From Chitinophagaceae bacterium (GTDB lineage Bacteria > Bacteroidota > Bacteroidia > Chitinophagales > Chitinophagaceae): a stretch of DNA of 64,000 nucleotides. Shown here piece after piece: positions 1-9,038 of this stretch. The stretch covers positions 1-64,000 of the forward strand of contig JABFRU010000029.1 of assembly GCA_013140985.1 (NCBI GenBank). The letters are read 5' to 3'. Under the pieces are notes generated by a model that had not been told where the DNA came from, did no database searches, and saw only the letters and a list, made by a program, of their open reading frames with translations. Positions within the stretch are counted from its first letter, which is position 1; each line of letters opens with the position of its first letter. A program made the position numbers and the translations under genes.

Positions 1-21
1 TCATCTATTAGTTATTATCTG

Positions 22-948
22 CTAATAGCTTTTTTGCTCGATCGAATCAAGTATTCCAACATAACTCACAAACCGGTCCTCAGATATTTCACCATTGACC
101 ACCGCTTCTTTGATCGCACAGCCCGGCTCATTTACATGCAAACAATTATTGAACTGACAATTATTTAATCTGTCCCTCATTTCAGGAAAATAATGGGAAA
201 GTTCCTGCTTATCGATATCCACCAAACCAAATTCCCGCATACCGGGAGTATCAATGATGCGGCCGCCGAATGGCAGGTCGTACATTTCAGCGAACGTTGT
301 TGTGTGTTGTCCCTTGCCACTCCATCCACTGATCTCACCGGTCTTTAAATTCATTTCAGGAAATATCACATTCATCAACGATGATTTTCCAACGCCGCTA
401 TGACCGCTGATCAGGGTAGTTTTATCCTTCAGCAATTCTTTTATGTCCTCTATTCCTTCATTCTCAGTTGCACTTACCAGCAAAACTTTATATCCAACGG
501 CTTCATACATACCTTTCCATTGTTCATATTTATCCAACTCTTTTCTTTTATACAGGTCGGATTTATTAAAAACAATAAAAGGTTTTACATGATACATTTC
601 AGAAGCTACCAGGAAACGGTCAATAAATCCCTGTGAGGTCCTGGGCTCTTTTAATGTAGCTACCAGCATTGACTGATCAAGATTGGCCGCTACAATATGA
701 TGCTGGTGTTTGTGCCGCGGTGATTGCCGGTTAATATAATTATTGCGGCGCTTTATTTCGCTGATGGTGGCTGTGCCTTCATTCTCACTCTCAATTTCTA
801 CCTCCACTTCGTCACCTACCGCTACCGGGTTGGTGGAAGTGATGTCATCGATCTTCAGCACACCCTTCATCCGGGCATTATGAAACCGGCCCGTACCATC
901 TTTTACAATATACCAGCTCCCGGTGGATTTATAAACAACAGCTCTCAT
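22..948 (-). CDS. rsgA: Ribosome small subunit-dependent GTPase A
   Basis: This is a circularly permuted GTPase that assists late 30S ribosomal subunit maturation in the cytoplasm. It has 308 residues, a normal length. An N-terminal OB-fold-like segment (about 1-70) precedes the G domain, in which the G4 motif NKSD (128-131) comes before the P-loop GHSGVGKSS (182-190) and DTPG (233-236); this permuted order is diagnostic. A C-terminal Cys/His cluster (C-x4-C-x-H-x6-C, about 262-276) matches the zinc knuckle of the family. It lies 44 bp downstream of batA on the same strand and may be co-transcribed. The stop codon sits within a short hairpin (CTATTAG/CTAATAG, 5-28). Identification is firm. 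Confidence 0.96.
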   Translation of the reverse strand: MRAVVYKSTGSWYIVKDGTGRFHNARMKGVLKIDDITSTNPVAVGDEVEVEIESENEGTATISEIKRRNNYINRQSPRHKHQHHIVAANLDQSMLVATLKEPRTSQGFIDRFLVASEMYHVKPFIVFNKSDLYKRKELDKYEQWKGMYEAVGYKVLLVSATENEGIEDIKELLKDKTTLISGHSGVGKSSLMNVIFPEMNLKTGEISGWSGKGQHTTTFAEMYDLPFGGRIIDTPGMREFGLVDIDKQELSHYFPEMRDRLNNCQFNNCLHVNEPGCAIKEAVVNGEISEDRFVSYVGILDSIEQKSY

Positions 949-952
949 GTGC

Positions 953-978
953 CACGAATTTCACTAATTAACACGAAT
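953..978. repeat. CACGAATT-type short intergenic tandem repeat
   Basis: The 44-bp spacer between rsgA and batA holds three degenerate copies of a roughly 9-bp unit (CACGAATTT, CACTAATTA, ACACGAAT). Similar CACGAATT strings are common in intergenic DNA of Bacteroidota. Seen directly; no function can be assigned. Confidence 0.5.
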
Positions 979-992
979 AAGCGCCAATAATA

Positions 993-2006
993 TCAGGGGA
1001 ACTTTCTGAACAAGGTGAAGCGGAGCAATACTTCTAAAAAGAGAAAGCCTAATGCTGCTAATATAAATGGCAGGTATCTTTCTTCATATCGCCTGAAAGA
1101 TGTGATCTCTACTTTCGATTTTTCCAGTTGATCGATCTGGCTGTAAATATTTTTCAACCCTTCCTTATCCGTTGCCCTGAAATAGTTGCCCCCTGTTTCA
1201 TTAGCTATGCGTTGTAATAATTCCACATCAATGAATTCTATATTGGGATTTTTTTGTCCGGGTTTGGTTCCCGTTCTTTCAACAATAGTAGATGCCACAG
1301 CCCCCATCCCGATCGCATACACTTTTACTCCTTTTGCTTTGGCAATTTCAAGGGCCGTCAACGGGTCTATCAATCTTGTTTCCGGCGGATCTTCTTTACC
1401 ATCGGTTAATAAAATAATGACCTTACTTTTTGACTGGCTTTTTGATAACCGATCAACAGCTGTGGCCAATCCTTCACCGATCACTGTTCCATATTCAAGT
1501 CTTGAATTGCTTTGAAGTGCTTCTATTTGTGCAATCAAATTATTCCTGTCTGTTGTGATAGGACATTGCGTAAAACTTTCTCCTGCAAATATCACCAACC
1601 CTATCCGATCAACGGGGCGATTACGAACAAATTCTGCCGCTACTTCCTTTGCTACTATCATCCTCGATGGTGGAATATCACCCGAACCCATACTGCCGCT
1701 TACGTCGATGCACAATACGATATCTATCCCTTCTCCTTCTGTTCGTTGCTCATCACTTCTTTTTTGTGGTCTTGCTATGGCCAGTATCAAACAACTCAAT
1801 GCAAGTAAACGAAGAACAAATGGCAAATGCCGCAACCGATTCTTCCATGATGAAACTGTAAAAGAATGTATTGAAGAAACTTTTATAGCAGCTTGCGACC
1901 TGCTGTTCCTCTTTACATACCAAAATATCAATACAGGAAGCAAGGCAAATAATGCCAGCAGCAGCGGGTAAGCAAAACTTATATTTTTAAGCCAGTTGTA
2001 GAGCAT
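993..2006 (-). CDS. batA: VWA-domain membrane protein, BatA type
   Basis: A 337-residue inner-membrane protein with a periplasmic-type von Willebrand A domain. Two membrane segments lie at about 10-30 and 60-78, the MIDAS metal site DVSGS is at 101-105, and a final membrane helix is at about 314-331. This topology (TM-TM-VWA-TM) is typical of BatA/BatB (Bacteroides aerotolerance) proteins, which act with a MoxR ATPase. The upstream genes on this strand (BatD-like, DUF58, moxR) form the usual cluster. The following gene is rsgA, so batB, batC and a full-length batD are not adjacent. BatA rather than BatB is chosen from position; the two are close paralogues. Confidence 0.85.
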   Translation of the reverse strand: MLYNWLKNISFAYPLLLALFALLPVLIFWYVKRNSRSQAAIKVSSIHSFTVSSWKNRLRHLPFVLRLLALSCLILAIARPQKRSDEQRTEGEGIDIVLCIDVSGSMGSGDIPPSRMIVAKEVAAEFVRNRPVDRIGLVIFAGESFTQCPITTDRNNLIAQIEALQSNSRLEYGTVIGEGLATAVDRLSKSQSKSKVIILLTDGKEDPPETRLIDPLTALEIAKAKGVKVYAIGMGAVASTIVERTGTKPGQKNPNIEFIDVELLQRIANETGGNYFRATDKEGLKNIYSQIDQLEKSKVEITSFRRYEERYLPFILAALGFLFLEVLLRFTLFRKFP

Positions 2007-2010
2007 AATA

Positions 2011-2043
2011 GCCTCCCCAAACCCCTCCGAAGGAGGGGCTTAA
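2011..2043. repeat. Dispersed palindromic repeat A, copy 1
   Basis: A 33-bp element whose core CCCCTCCGAAGGAGGGG is a perfect hairpin, preceded by GCCTCCCCAAA. It fills the batA/BatD-like intergenic gap and overlaps the stop codon of the upstream gene (2040-2042). The same layout recurs at 11673, 45259 and, in weaker form, at 4898, 22775, 58145 and 60626. Confidence 0.75.
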
Positions 2044-2918
2044 GAACCTGATTGTTCGATTAGTTTTATAGATTCCAAAATACTATTAAAGCAGTTCATA
2101 TCATCCTCATTTGTTGGAATGTATTTGGCAAATTTGACAAAATCACCCAGGCGTAATGCCTGCGCCAGTTTATCGAATTGCTCTTTCGAAATATCCAATC
2201 CTTTCAATTGCAAAACAAGATCATCTGTTGTTTTTTGCAGTGACAGTATTCCTTTTTTTCGATAGACATATAACCTGAAGGTGCCGGCAAGTTTTGAATG
2301 AAAAGTTTTTGGGTCTGGCTTTGATCGTTGCAATTCATCCAACTCCATCATTGCTTCTTCATAAGCATTTAAAGAAATGACTGGATTTTCCTTTTTAGTT
2401 ATTATCGCCTTTTTCTTTCTTAAAAAATAAATTAACGCCAGCAATAACAATAAAGCCCCGCCGGCTGCAAACCACCACCAGGGTGTTTTCTTTTTCGGCT
2501 TTACTTCGATGATATCTTTTATATCATGATAATCCCGGTTGGGGTCAAAATCAGAAAAAACAACATCAACGGGGATCGTATCAGTTTTTGCTCCGGGGGA
2601 AAGCGCAAATGCGGGGATGACCCAGTGACCGGAATCAAAGCTGGTGAGTTTATATATAGCCTTGATATATATTCCGTCATTCTCCTGGGAAGTATCGAAA
2701 ACCGGGTTCTCCAATAATTCAAAATGTTCTATAGAATCAATTGGCACAAATGACACTGTAGCATCCGGGAAAAAATGCATACTAATGGTTAGTTCCAACG
2801 GCTCGCCGATCAGTATCTTGTTTTTATTAACCGCTGCGTATATAGATAGGTCTTGCGCTGCTATATTATTGACAGCTACAATAAGAAACAATGAAAATAT
2901 TATTTTGGGGAAATTCAT
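2040..2918 (-). CDS. BatD-like single-pass membrane protein
   Basis: A 292-residue protein with a signal peptide (cleavage after about residue 22, ending NNIAAQ), a beta-rich extracytoplasmic domain (23-140), one membrane helix at about 147-167 followed by a basic KKK stop-transfer, and a cytoplasmic helical tail of about 120 residues. The architecture resembles the BatD N-terminal domain plus a short cytoplasmic domain, but it is about half the length of classical BatD. It sits between DUF58 and batA genes, so a part in the same MoxR-linked envelope system is inferred. Its TAA stop lies inside repeat A, so the last residues may have been reshaped by insertion of that element. Confidence 0.75.
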   Translation of the reverse strand: MNFPKIIFSLFLIVAVNNIAAQDLSIYAAVNKNKILIGEPLELTISMHFFPDATVSFVPIDSIEHFELLENPVFDTSQENDGIYIKAIYKLTSFDSGHWVIPAFALSPGAKTDTIPVDVVFSDFDPNRDYHDIKDIIEVKPKKKTPWWWFAAGGALLLLLALIYFLRKKKAIITKKENPVISLNAYEEAMMELDELQRSKPDPKTFHSKLAGTFRLYVYRKKGILSLQKTTDDLVLQLKGLDISKEQFDKLAQALRLGDFVKFAKYIPTNEDDMNCFNSILESIKLIEQSGS

Positions 2919-2940
2919 GTGGATGATCCAATGTTTGTGG

Positions 2941-3813
2941 TCAGCGGTTCCTGCTGATAAAAAATTTCTTCAGCACTCTTACATAATCTTCATCGGTGCG
3001 AATATGCAATAATTCACTGCCCGCTTTTTTAAAGATCTGCGTGGCATATTGTGTTACCCGGAAAAATTCCTGTTCATAGCTGTAACGAACAAAACTATCA
3101 CTGCTATCCACCCATTTTGTTTTATTGCTTTCCGGATCCCGCACCTGCAGCAAACCAGCATCGGGCAACTGCATGTCCATTTTATCATAGAGCTTGATAC
3201 CTGTTACATCATGCTTCTTGGCAGCGATCCGCAGGGCATCCTCATAATTGGCATCTAAAAAATCACTCAGCACAAAAGCAATACTTTTTTGTTTGGTAGA
3301 ATTATTAAAAAAACGGAGTGCCTTGCTCACTGCCGTTCCTTTTCCTTTGGGTTCTTTACTCAATAATTCCCTTACAATATATAAAGCATGTTGTCTTCCT
3401 TTTTTGGGTGGGATATATGCTTCTACCACATCGCTATAAAATATCACACCCACTTTATCCGCATTATTAACCGCAGAAAAACTTAACACCGCTGCTATTT
3501 CAGTAATAATATCTTTTTTTCTTGCATGCACAGTTCCAAATAATGAACTGTTACTGATATCAACCAGCATCATTACTGTAAGTTCTCTTTCTTCCTCAAA
3601 CAGTTTACTGTAAGGATGACCAAATCTTGCCGATACATTCCAGTCTATAAAACGGATATCATCGCCGGCGGCATACTCTCTTACTTCTTTAAATGACATT
3701 CCCCTTCCTTTAAAGGCGCTGTGATATTCACCCGTAAAGAGATCACTGGTCAGCTTCTTGCTTTTGATCTCAAGCTGGCGAACTTTTTTTAATATTTCTG
3801 AAGTAGTAAGCAT
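2941..3813 (-). CDS. DUF58 domain protein (VWA-like)
   Basis: A 290-residue soluble protein of the DUF58 family. The family hallmark region around DIRFIDWNVSARFG is at about 71-84, and a VWA-like MIDAS motif DISNS is at about 105-109. DUF58 proteins are nearly always encoded next to MoxR ATPases. Here the start codon overlaps the moxR stop by one base, indicating translational coupling. The likely role is as an adaptor of the MoxR chaperone acting on VWA partners such as BatA; the exact substrate is unknown. No membrane segment is visible. Confidence 0.9.
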   Translation of the reverse strand: MLTTSEILKKVRQLEIKSKKLTSDLFTGEYHSAFKGRGMSFKEVREYAAGDDIRFIDWNVSARFGHPYSKLFEEERELTVMMLVDISNSSLFGTVHARKKDIITEIAAVLSFSAVNNADKVGVIFYSDVVEAYIPPKKGRQHALYIVRELLSKEPKGKGTAVSKALRFFNNSTKQKSIAFVLSDFLDANYEDALRIAAKKHDVTGIKLYDKMDMQLPDAGLLQVRDPESNKTKWVDSSDSFVRYSYEQEFFRVTQYATQIFKKAGSELLHIRTDEDYVRVLKKFFISRNR

Positions 3814-4814
3814 TAAGGCACATTTATTTTCTTCAGCACATCTTCTATCACATCTTCCACATTCACACTTTCCGCTTCTGCCTCATAAGTCAGCCCGATG
3901 CGATGACGCAATACATCTTTGCAAATACTTCTTATATCTTCAGGGATCACAAACCCTCTTTTATTCAAAAATGCCTGCGCCTTTGCTGCTAACCCCAGGT
4001 TGATACTTCCTCTCGGCGATGCACCATAAGAGATCAGTGGTTTTAATTTTTCCAGTTGATATTTTTCAGGTTGACGGGTAGCAAATACAATATCAAGAAT
4101 ATATTGCTCTATTTTTTCATCCATGTATATCTCTCTTACAAGATCTCTTGCATTCAATACTTCCTGCACAGAAACAACTTGTTTTATAGAAGGGCCTTTT
4201 ATTCCCTGTACATTTTGCCGGATGATCATTTGTTCTTCTTTGATGGTTGGATAATCAACGATCACTTTCATGATGAACCGGTCCACCTGTGCTTCGGGCA
4301 AAGGATACGTTCCTTCCTGCTCTAATGGATTTTGTGTAGCCAATACCAGGAATGGTTCATCCAACGGATATGTTGTATCCCCAAGAGTAACCTGCCTTTC
4401 CTGCATTGCTTCCAATAAAGCACTTTGCACTTTTGCCGGAGCCCGGTTGATCTCATCTGCCAAAATAAAATTGGCAAAGATGGGTCCTTTACGAACTACA
4501 AATTCATTTTTTTGCTGGTTATAGATCATTGTACCGATCACATCGGCAGGCAAAAGGTCTGGTGTAAATTGTATGCGGCTGAATTTGGCATGAATGGCTT
4601 GTGCAAGCGATTTTATCGTCAGGGTTTTTGCCAAACCGGGTACTCCTTCCAATAAAACATGTCCATTGCTTAATAACCCGATCAGCAGCCGGTCAAGCAT
4701 ATTGTTTTGCCCAATGATCACATGATTGATCTCCTGTTTTAGTTTATCGGTGAATTGACCTGCATGGCTAATGCGTTCATTTAGCAGCCTGATATCTTCG
4801 GCAGTTTTCAACAT
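3813..4814 (-). CDS. moxR: MoxR-family AAA+ ATPase
   Basis: A 333-residue AAA+ ATPase of the MoxR family. Walker A GVPGLAKT is at 57-64, Walker B ILADEINRAP at 117-126, and the sensor region begins with ATQNP near 170 and continues into the family-specific PLPEAQVDRF. MoxR proteins act as chaperones that mature or remodel VWA-domain partners, three of which or their relatives follow in this operon. It is the first gene of the cluster; the preceding 237 bp hold a repeat-A-like hairpin and no clear promoter. Confidence 0.95.
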   Translation of the reverse strand: MLKTAEDIRLLNERISHAGQFTDKLKQEINHVIIGQNNMLDRLLIGLLSNGHVLLEGVPGLAKTLTIKSLAQAIHAKFSRIQFTPDLLPADVIGTMIYNQQKNEFVVRKGPIFANFILADEINRAPAKVQSALLEAMQERQVTLGDTTYPLDEPFLVLATQNPLEQEGTYPLPEAQVDRFIMKVIVDYPTIKEEQMIIRQNVQGIKGPSIKQVVSVQEVLNARDLVREIYMDEKIEQYILDIVFATRQPEKYQLEKLKPLISYGASPRGSINLGLAAKAQAFLNKRGFVIPEDIRSICKDVLRHRIGLTYEAEAESVNVEDVIEDVLKKINVP

Positions 4815-4897
4815 AGCTTATTAAATTTTATTTCTGAAGATGGGTAAACATGCAAAAGGTGATTTGTTATTACTTAGTTGAGTTATGTTATGTGGCC

Positions 4898-4938
4898 TAG
4901 CCTCCCTCTCCGGAGGAGAGGGATCGAGGGTGAGGCTA
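4898..4938. repeat. Repeat A-like palindrome, copy 2 (diverged)
   Basis: A 41-bp element with the central hairpin CCCTCTCCGGAGGAGAGGG and outer arms TAGCCTC / GAGGCTA, which pair with each other. It lies in the 237-bp divergent spacer between moxR and a lipoprotein gene. It is related to repeat A in layout (GCCTCC plus a G/C-rich hairpin) but not identical. I see no other structure in this spacer. Confidence 0.6.
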
Positions 4939-5069
4939 AAAATACGAATTGGACTAAAGCAAATCGTTTGCCGTTATTACAAGCGGCGGAAAATACCGGT
5001 CATTTTTGAGGAATTTTGCCTTTTATTCTCTGAAAAGAATGCCTATTTTGTGTGATAATCCATTTAATT

Positions 5070-5531
5070 ATGAAAAAACAACTCTACTTTCTTCTTATTG
5101 CCGTTTGTTCTTCAACTATTATTCTTTCCAGCTGCGGTAAAGATGATGATGATAATACGACTCCTGCCAAAACCAAAACGCAATTGATCATGCAGGGATC
5201 ATGGAGTTTTGATAAGGTTTTCCAGGGTGCTATTGATGTATCAGGTGTCACTAATGCTTGTTACAAAGACAATATTGTTACGTTTACTTCTTCGACAAAC
5301 GGTACAGTCAATGAAGGAGCTATTGTTTGTGCGAGTCCTGCTCCGGCAACATTTACCTGGAGTTGGCAAAATAGTGAAACTATATTGGCGTTAAATACTC
5401 CGTTCTTCCCTGGCGGTTCAACCAATTTTACCCTGGTATCATTAACGGAAACAGCATTAGTGGTTTCGCAGGTTGCGAATTTTGGAGCTCCCGGTGATCC
5501 CCAGGCTTATACATTTCATTACAAGCATTAA
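5070..5531 (+). CDS. Putative lipocalin-like lipoprotein
   Basis: A 153-residue protein starting at the ATG at 5070; an upstream in-frame codon at 5052 would put extra residues before the signal peptide. The N-terminus is a type II signal peptide with lipobox LSSC, then GKDDDD; a run of acidic residues after the lipid Cys is common in Bacteroidota lipoproteins that are surface-exported. The rest is beta-rich with spaced aromatic residues and resembles small lipocalin-like lipoproteins of this phylum. I do not recognise a specific function. Its stop codon overlaps the stop of the convergent gene. Confidence 0.7.
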   Translation: MKKQLYFLLIAVCSSTIILSSCGKDDDDNTTPAKTKTQLIMQGSWSFDKVFQGAIDVSGVTNACYKDNIVTFTSSTNGTVNEGAIVCASPAPATFTWSWQNSETILALNTPFFPGGSTNFTLVSLTETALVVSQVANFGAPGDPQAYTFHYKH

Positions 5532-5920
5532 TGATGAGTATGGGTTGAATTAATCCGTTTCTTTTCTGTCCAGTCCGTCTTGTAAACAAAGACAGAGTGG
5601 TCGTCTCTCCAATGTGTATTTTCCCGGTTGATGTGGATGCTTACACTTTGCTTTGTAAGAGTCGGGCCTATCGAATCAAGCTCAATGACAATAGGCCGGA
5701 TACCGCTCCAGTCTTTCTCGTAACTGATCTCTCTTTTATCGTCCATTAAATACACATCGATACTGGTCACTTTTTCCCTCCCTTTATAATAAAAGGTCAG
5801 TGTCCGGGTATCAACCCAGGCACTTCTTTCAACGATCAATACGCTGCTTACTGCTTCATAGATCTTGAAGCAGGATGAAAATGTAACTGCCAACGATAAA
5901 AAAATAATGATCTTTTTCAT
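5528..5920 (-). CDS. Small predicted lipoprotein, function unknown
   Basis: A 130-residue protein with a lipoprotein signal (MKKIIIFLSL, lipobox FSSC) and no further membrane segment. The mature part is short and beta-rich, and I do not recognise a family. Its ATG overlaps the nadE stop by one base (TGATG), so it is probably translated from the nadE transcript. The 3' end overlaps the convergent lipoprotein gene by three bases of stop codon. It could be a dispensable passenger of the nadE transcript. Confidence 0.65.
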   Translation of the reverse strand: MKKIIIFLSLAVTFSSCFKIYEAVSSVLIVERSAWVDTRTLTFYYKGREKVTSIDVYLMDDKREISYEKDWSGIRPIVIELDSIGPTLTKQSVSIHINRENTHWRDDHSVFVYKTDWTEKKRINSTHTHH

Positions 5921-7602
5921 CAGCTTAAATATTTGCCAACGATCGGCACTCGCCTGCCCACGCCAAACGCTTTGGGTGAAATGCGAATGATCGGGCAGAA
6001 CTGGTTGCGTTTATATTCATTCACATTTACCATTTTCAAAACCCGGTCAACCAATGCTGCGTCAAAGCCCATTGCTTTGATTTCATTGGGGCCTTGTCTT
6101 CTTTCTATGTATTGATATAGGAGTTTATCAAGCACAGCATATTCAGGCAATGAATCAGTATCTTTTTGTCCCGGTCTTAATTCTGCAGAAGGCGGTTTTG
6201 TAATGATATTATATGGAATGATCTCTTTGTTCCGGTTAATATATTCTGCCAATGCATAGATCTGCATTTTATAACAATCTCCCAATACACCCAACCCGCC
6301 GGCCATATCTCCATATAATGTTCCGTAACCGGTGGCCAGTTCACTTTTATTAGAAGTATTCAATAAAATATATCCAAACTTATTCGCAATAGCCATCAGC
6401 AGGTTTCCTCTTGTTCTTGCCTGGATGTTTTCTTCTGCCAAGCCAAAAGGTGAATCTTTATAAATAGGTTTTAGTTCCATCAAAAAGCTATCATATATAT
6501 TTTTTATCGGGACGATATCATAAGGATTATCAAGATTCTTACTCAATTGCTCTGCATCACTCACTGAATGATCAGTTGAATATTGAGAAGGCATCAATAT
6601 GGCCCTGACATTTTCTTTTCCGAGTGCGGTACATGCCAATGCGATCGTTACTGCACTGTCAATGCCGCCACTGCTGCCAACGATTGCCTTTGTAAATCCC
6701 ATTTTGGAAAAATAATCCCGGATGCCGAGTACAATAGCATTATATATCTCGGCTGTACACAGATCATACTCCAATTGAAGCGGTACAAATTCAGCATCGG
6801 GCAGGTCTTTTGCATAAGCTTTTACAGGAAGATCAAAAGTGCCGTCACCCTTTAATTCAAATACTTCCATTGCTTCTTTGAACAATGGCAGCTGGCTGAT
6901 ACAATTTGCATTTTTGTCAAAGACCAATGAACCACCGTCAAAAACAATTTCTGTCTGGCTGCCAACGCCGTTGCAATAGAACATCGGGAGTTTATATTTC
7001 TGAACGTTCAGTTTAACAACCGCTTTTCGATCTTCAACATGAGTATAATCAAATGGCGAAGCAGAAAGATTAAGCATGATATCCGGCTTCATTTTCATCA
7101 GTTCATCCATCGGGCAATTCCTGTACAAAGGATTATCACCAAGGTTCCAGATATCCTCGCAAATAGTGACCGCCAGTTTTTTTCCTTTGAATTCAATGAT
7201 GTTCCAATCATAGGCCGGTTCGAAATAGCGGTATTCATCAAAAACATCATAATTCGGAAGGCAGGTTTTATGAACCGTTGCTTTTATTTCTTTATCATAT
7301 AAAAAATAAGCCGCATTGAAGAGGTCTTTTCCTTCCCTTACCGGGTTTTTTTCAGGAGCGCCGATCAATACAGCGATCGTATCGGCATGTTGCTTTATTT
7401 CATCTATGGCCTGGTAATTTTTTTTGATGAAGTCATCGAATTCCAGAAAATCTCTTGGCGGGTAACCACAAACGCAGAGTTCCGGAAATAGCACAAGATC
7501 TGCTCCCTGTTCCTTTGCCCACTTAATTCCTTCAATGATCTTCCGGGTATTCTGCTCAAAATTGCCGACATGATAGTTCTGCTGTGCTAAAGCGATTCTC
7601 AT
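5920..7602 (-). CDS. nadE: Glutamine-dependent NAD+ synthetase
   Basis: A 560-residue two-domain enzyme for the last step of NAD biosynthesis: nicotinate adenine dinucleotide + ATP + glutamine to NAD+. The N-terminal nitrilase-like glutaminase (1-260) shows the catalytic triad E41 (FPEL), K112 and C148 (ICEDIW). The C-terminal ATP-pyrophosphatase domain carries SGGIDS at 311-316. Full length, no defect seen. nadC, another enzyme of the pathway, is 4 kb away on the same strand but not in the same operon. Confidence 0.96.
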   Translation of the reverse strand: MRIALAQQNYHVGNFEQNTRKIIEGIKWAKEQGADLVLFPELCVCGYPPRDFLEFDDFIKKNYQAIDEIKQHADTIAVLIGAPEKNPVREGKDLFNAAYFLYDKEIKATVHKTCLPNYDVFDEYRYFEPAYDWNIIEFKGKKLAVTICEDIWNLGDNPLYRNCPMDELMKMKPDIMLNLSASPFDYTHVEDRKAVVKLNVQKYKLPMFYCNGVGSQTEIVFDGGSLVFDKNANCISQLPLFKEAMEVFELKGDGTFDLPVKAYAKDLPDAEFVPLQLEYDLCTAEIYNAIVLGIRDYFSKMGFTKAIVGSSGGIDSAVTIALACTALGKENVRAILMPSQYSTDHSVSDAEQLSKNLDNPYDIVPIKNIYDSFLMELKPIYKDSPFGLAEENIQARTRGNLLMAIANKFGYILLNTSNKSELATGYGTLYGDMAGGLGVLGDCYKMQIYALAEYINRNKEIIPYNIITKPPSAELRPGQKDTDSLPEYAVLDKLLYQYIERRQGPNEIKAMGFDAALVDRVLKMVNVNEYKRNQFCPIIRISPKAFGVGRRVPIVGKYLS

Positions 7603-7701
7603 ATTGCGAATTTACGCCAATAGCCTGCGAAATAATGCTAAATTATAAACCGGTAAATTTGCGTTCGCAACAATTTTGAACCTGTTTCGTTTACAATAAC
7701 C

Positions 7702-8718
7702 ATGAAAAAAATCGCCGCCCTTTTATTCATTTCCGTTTCTTTATTTGCCTGCAAAAAAAAGAAAGGCATTCCCGATGTTTCCGGTATAAAAGTTGACATC
7801 CCCATCGAACGGTTTGACCAAAGCTATTTTAGCATTGATACGAATAACATCACGGCAGGTCTTTCGAAACTTTCACAGGAGCATCCCGGATTTTATGGCG
7901 ATTTCATGCAGGAGATCCTTGGTGTAAGCGGGGCCAATACGGATTCCAATACAATCCTGGTGACGAAAGAAATACTAAAGAGTTATACAGTTGTTTTTAA
8001 TTCCATTCAACCGGAATACAAAAAAACAGATTGGTTGAAAAAAGAATTGGAGAAGGCGTTTCAGTTTGTAAAATATTATTTCCCGGATTATAAAACAGGT
8101 AAAGCGATCTTATTTGTCGGACCTTTTGATGCACCCGGTGTTGCTATTACTGCCAATGGAATAGCCATCGGGCTTCAACTGTTTGCCGGAAAAGATTTTT
8201 CGATCTACCAGGTACCTGAAGTACTGGAGCTATTTCCTTTGTACATCTCCCGTCGTTTTTCCAAAGAATACATTACCGCTAATTGCATGAAAGGGGTGAT
8301 ACTTGAGTTATTTCCGGATAACAGCAGCGCCAAACCACTGGTAGAGCAAATGATTGAAAAAGGGAAACAATGGTGGCTGCTCGATAAGTTTTTACCAACA
8401 GCTCCTGACTCTGTTAAAACTGGTTTTACAAAAACTCAATTGGATTGGTGCAAAAGAAATGAAGGAATGATATGGAGTGAGATAATAAGAACGACCGACC
8501 TGAACTCGATCAACCAACTGGATATTCAAACTTTTATTGGCGAAGCTCCATTCACACAAGGTTTTTCTCCGGAAAATTCTCCCGGTAATTTGGGTCAATG
8601 GATCGGCTGGCAGATCGTAAAAAAATTTGTTTCTAAAAACCCAAACATGAACCCGGAAGAAGTAATGAGAATGGATGCCAGAAAAATTCTGGAAATAGCG
8701 AAGTATAAGCCGAGATAA
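7702..8718 (+). CDS. gldB: Gliding motility lipoprotein GldB
   Basis: A 338-residue lipoprotein (lipobox LFAC, followed by KKKKG) that matches GldB of Bacteroidota in length and in its central GKAILFVGPFDAPGVAIT-type segment and metal-protease-like helical fold. In Flavobacterium GldB is required for gliding; it is also conserved in non-gliding relatives. A TAnnTTTG-type box (TAAATTTG, 7654-7661) lies upstream, without a clear -33 TTG. The gldKLMN block is 15 kb away, so the motility/secretion genes are dispersed. Confidence 0.88.
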   Translation: MKKIAALLFISVSLFACKKKKGIPDVSGIKVDIPIERFDQSYFSIDTNNITAGLSKLSQEHPGFYGDFMQEILGVSGANTDSNTILVTKEILKSYTVVFNSIQPEYKKTDWLKKELEKAFQFVKYYFPDYKTGKAILFVGPFDAPGVAITANGIAIGLQLFAGKDFSIYQVPEVLELFPLYISRRFSKEYITANCMKGVILELFPDNSSAKPLVEQMIEKGKQWWLLDKFLPTAPDSVKTGFTKTQLDWCKRNEGMIWSEIIRTTDLNSINQLDIQTFIGEAPFTQGFSPENSPGNLGQWIGWQIVKKFVSKNPNMNPEEVMRMDARKILEIAKYKPR

Positions 8719-8729
8719 TATTCTCGTAA

Positions 8730-9017
8730 TTATTCGAAGATTTCGGCTACTTGTTCTTTTATTTTTTTATCCTGCATGTAGTTTTTTTCCCTTTCATTTT
8801 TATTGGCAACAACTAATCCAACCCATGATTTTTTTTCTGATACATTATCTGCGAACTCTACAGAGATAATTTGCATTAGAATATTTTCACCTTCGAATTC
8901 AAACTTCAATGTCGCTCCATTTTTTACAACCCCTTCCAATAACTGGCCTAAAACAACAAGCCCTCTTCCGGTAATTGTAAACTGATCTTGAATTTGAAAG
9001 ATCCCAATTCTTTGCAT
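8730..9017 (-). CDS. Small beta-barrel protein of unknown function
   Basis: A 95-residue protein with no signal peptide or membrane segment. The first 70 residues alternate hydrophobic strands and Gly turns (TGRGLVVLGQLLEGVVKNG), which resembles a translation-factor domain II-type (EF-Tu-like) small barrel; this is a fold impression, not a family match. The C-terminus is a charged helix rich in Lys and Glu. It lies 21 bp downstream of apaG on the same strand, so it is probably on the same transcript. Function unknown. Confidence 0.6.
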   Translation of the reverse strand: MQRIGIFQIQDQFTITGRGLVVLGQLLEGVVKNGATLKFEFEGENILMQIISVEFADNVSEKKSWVGLVVANKNEREKNYMQDKKIKEQVAEIFE

Positions 9018-9038
9018 GAAAAATCTGTATTAGCAATT

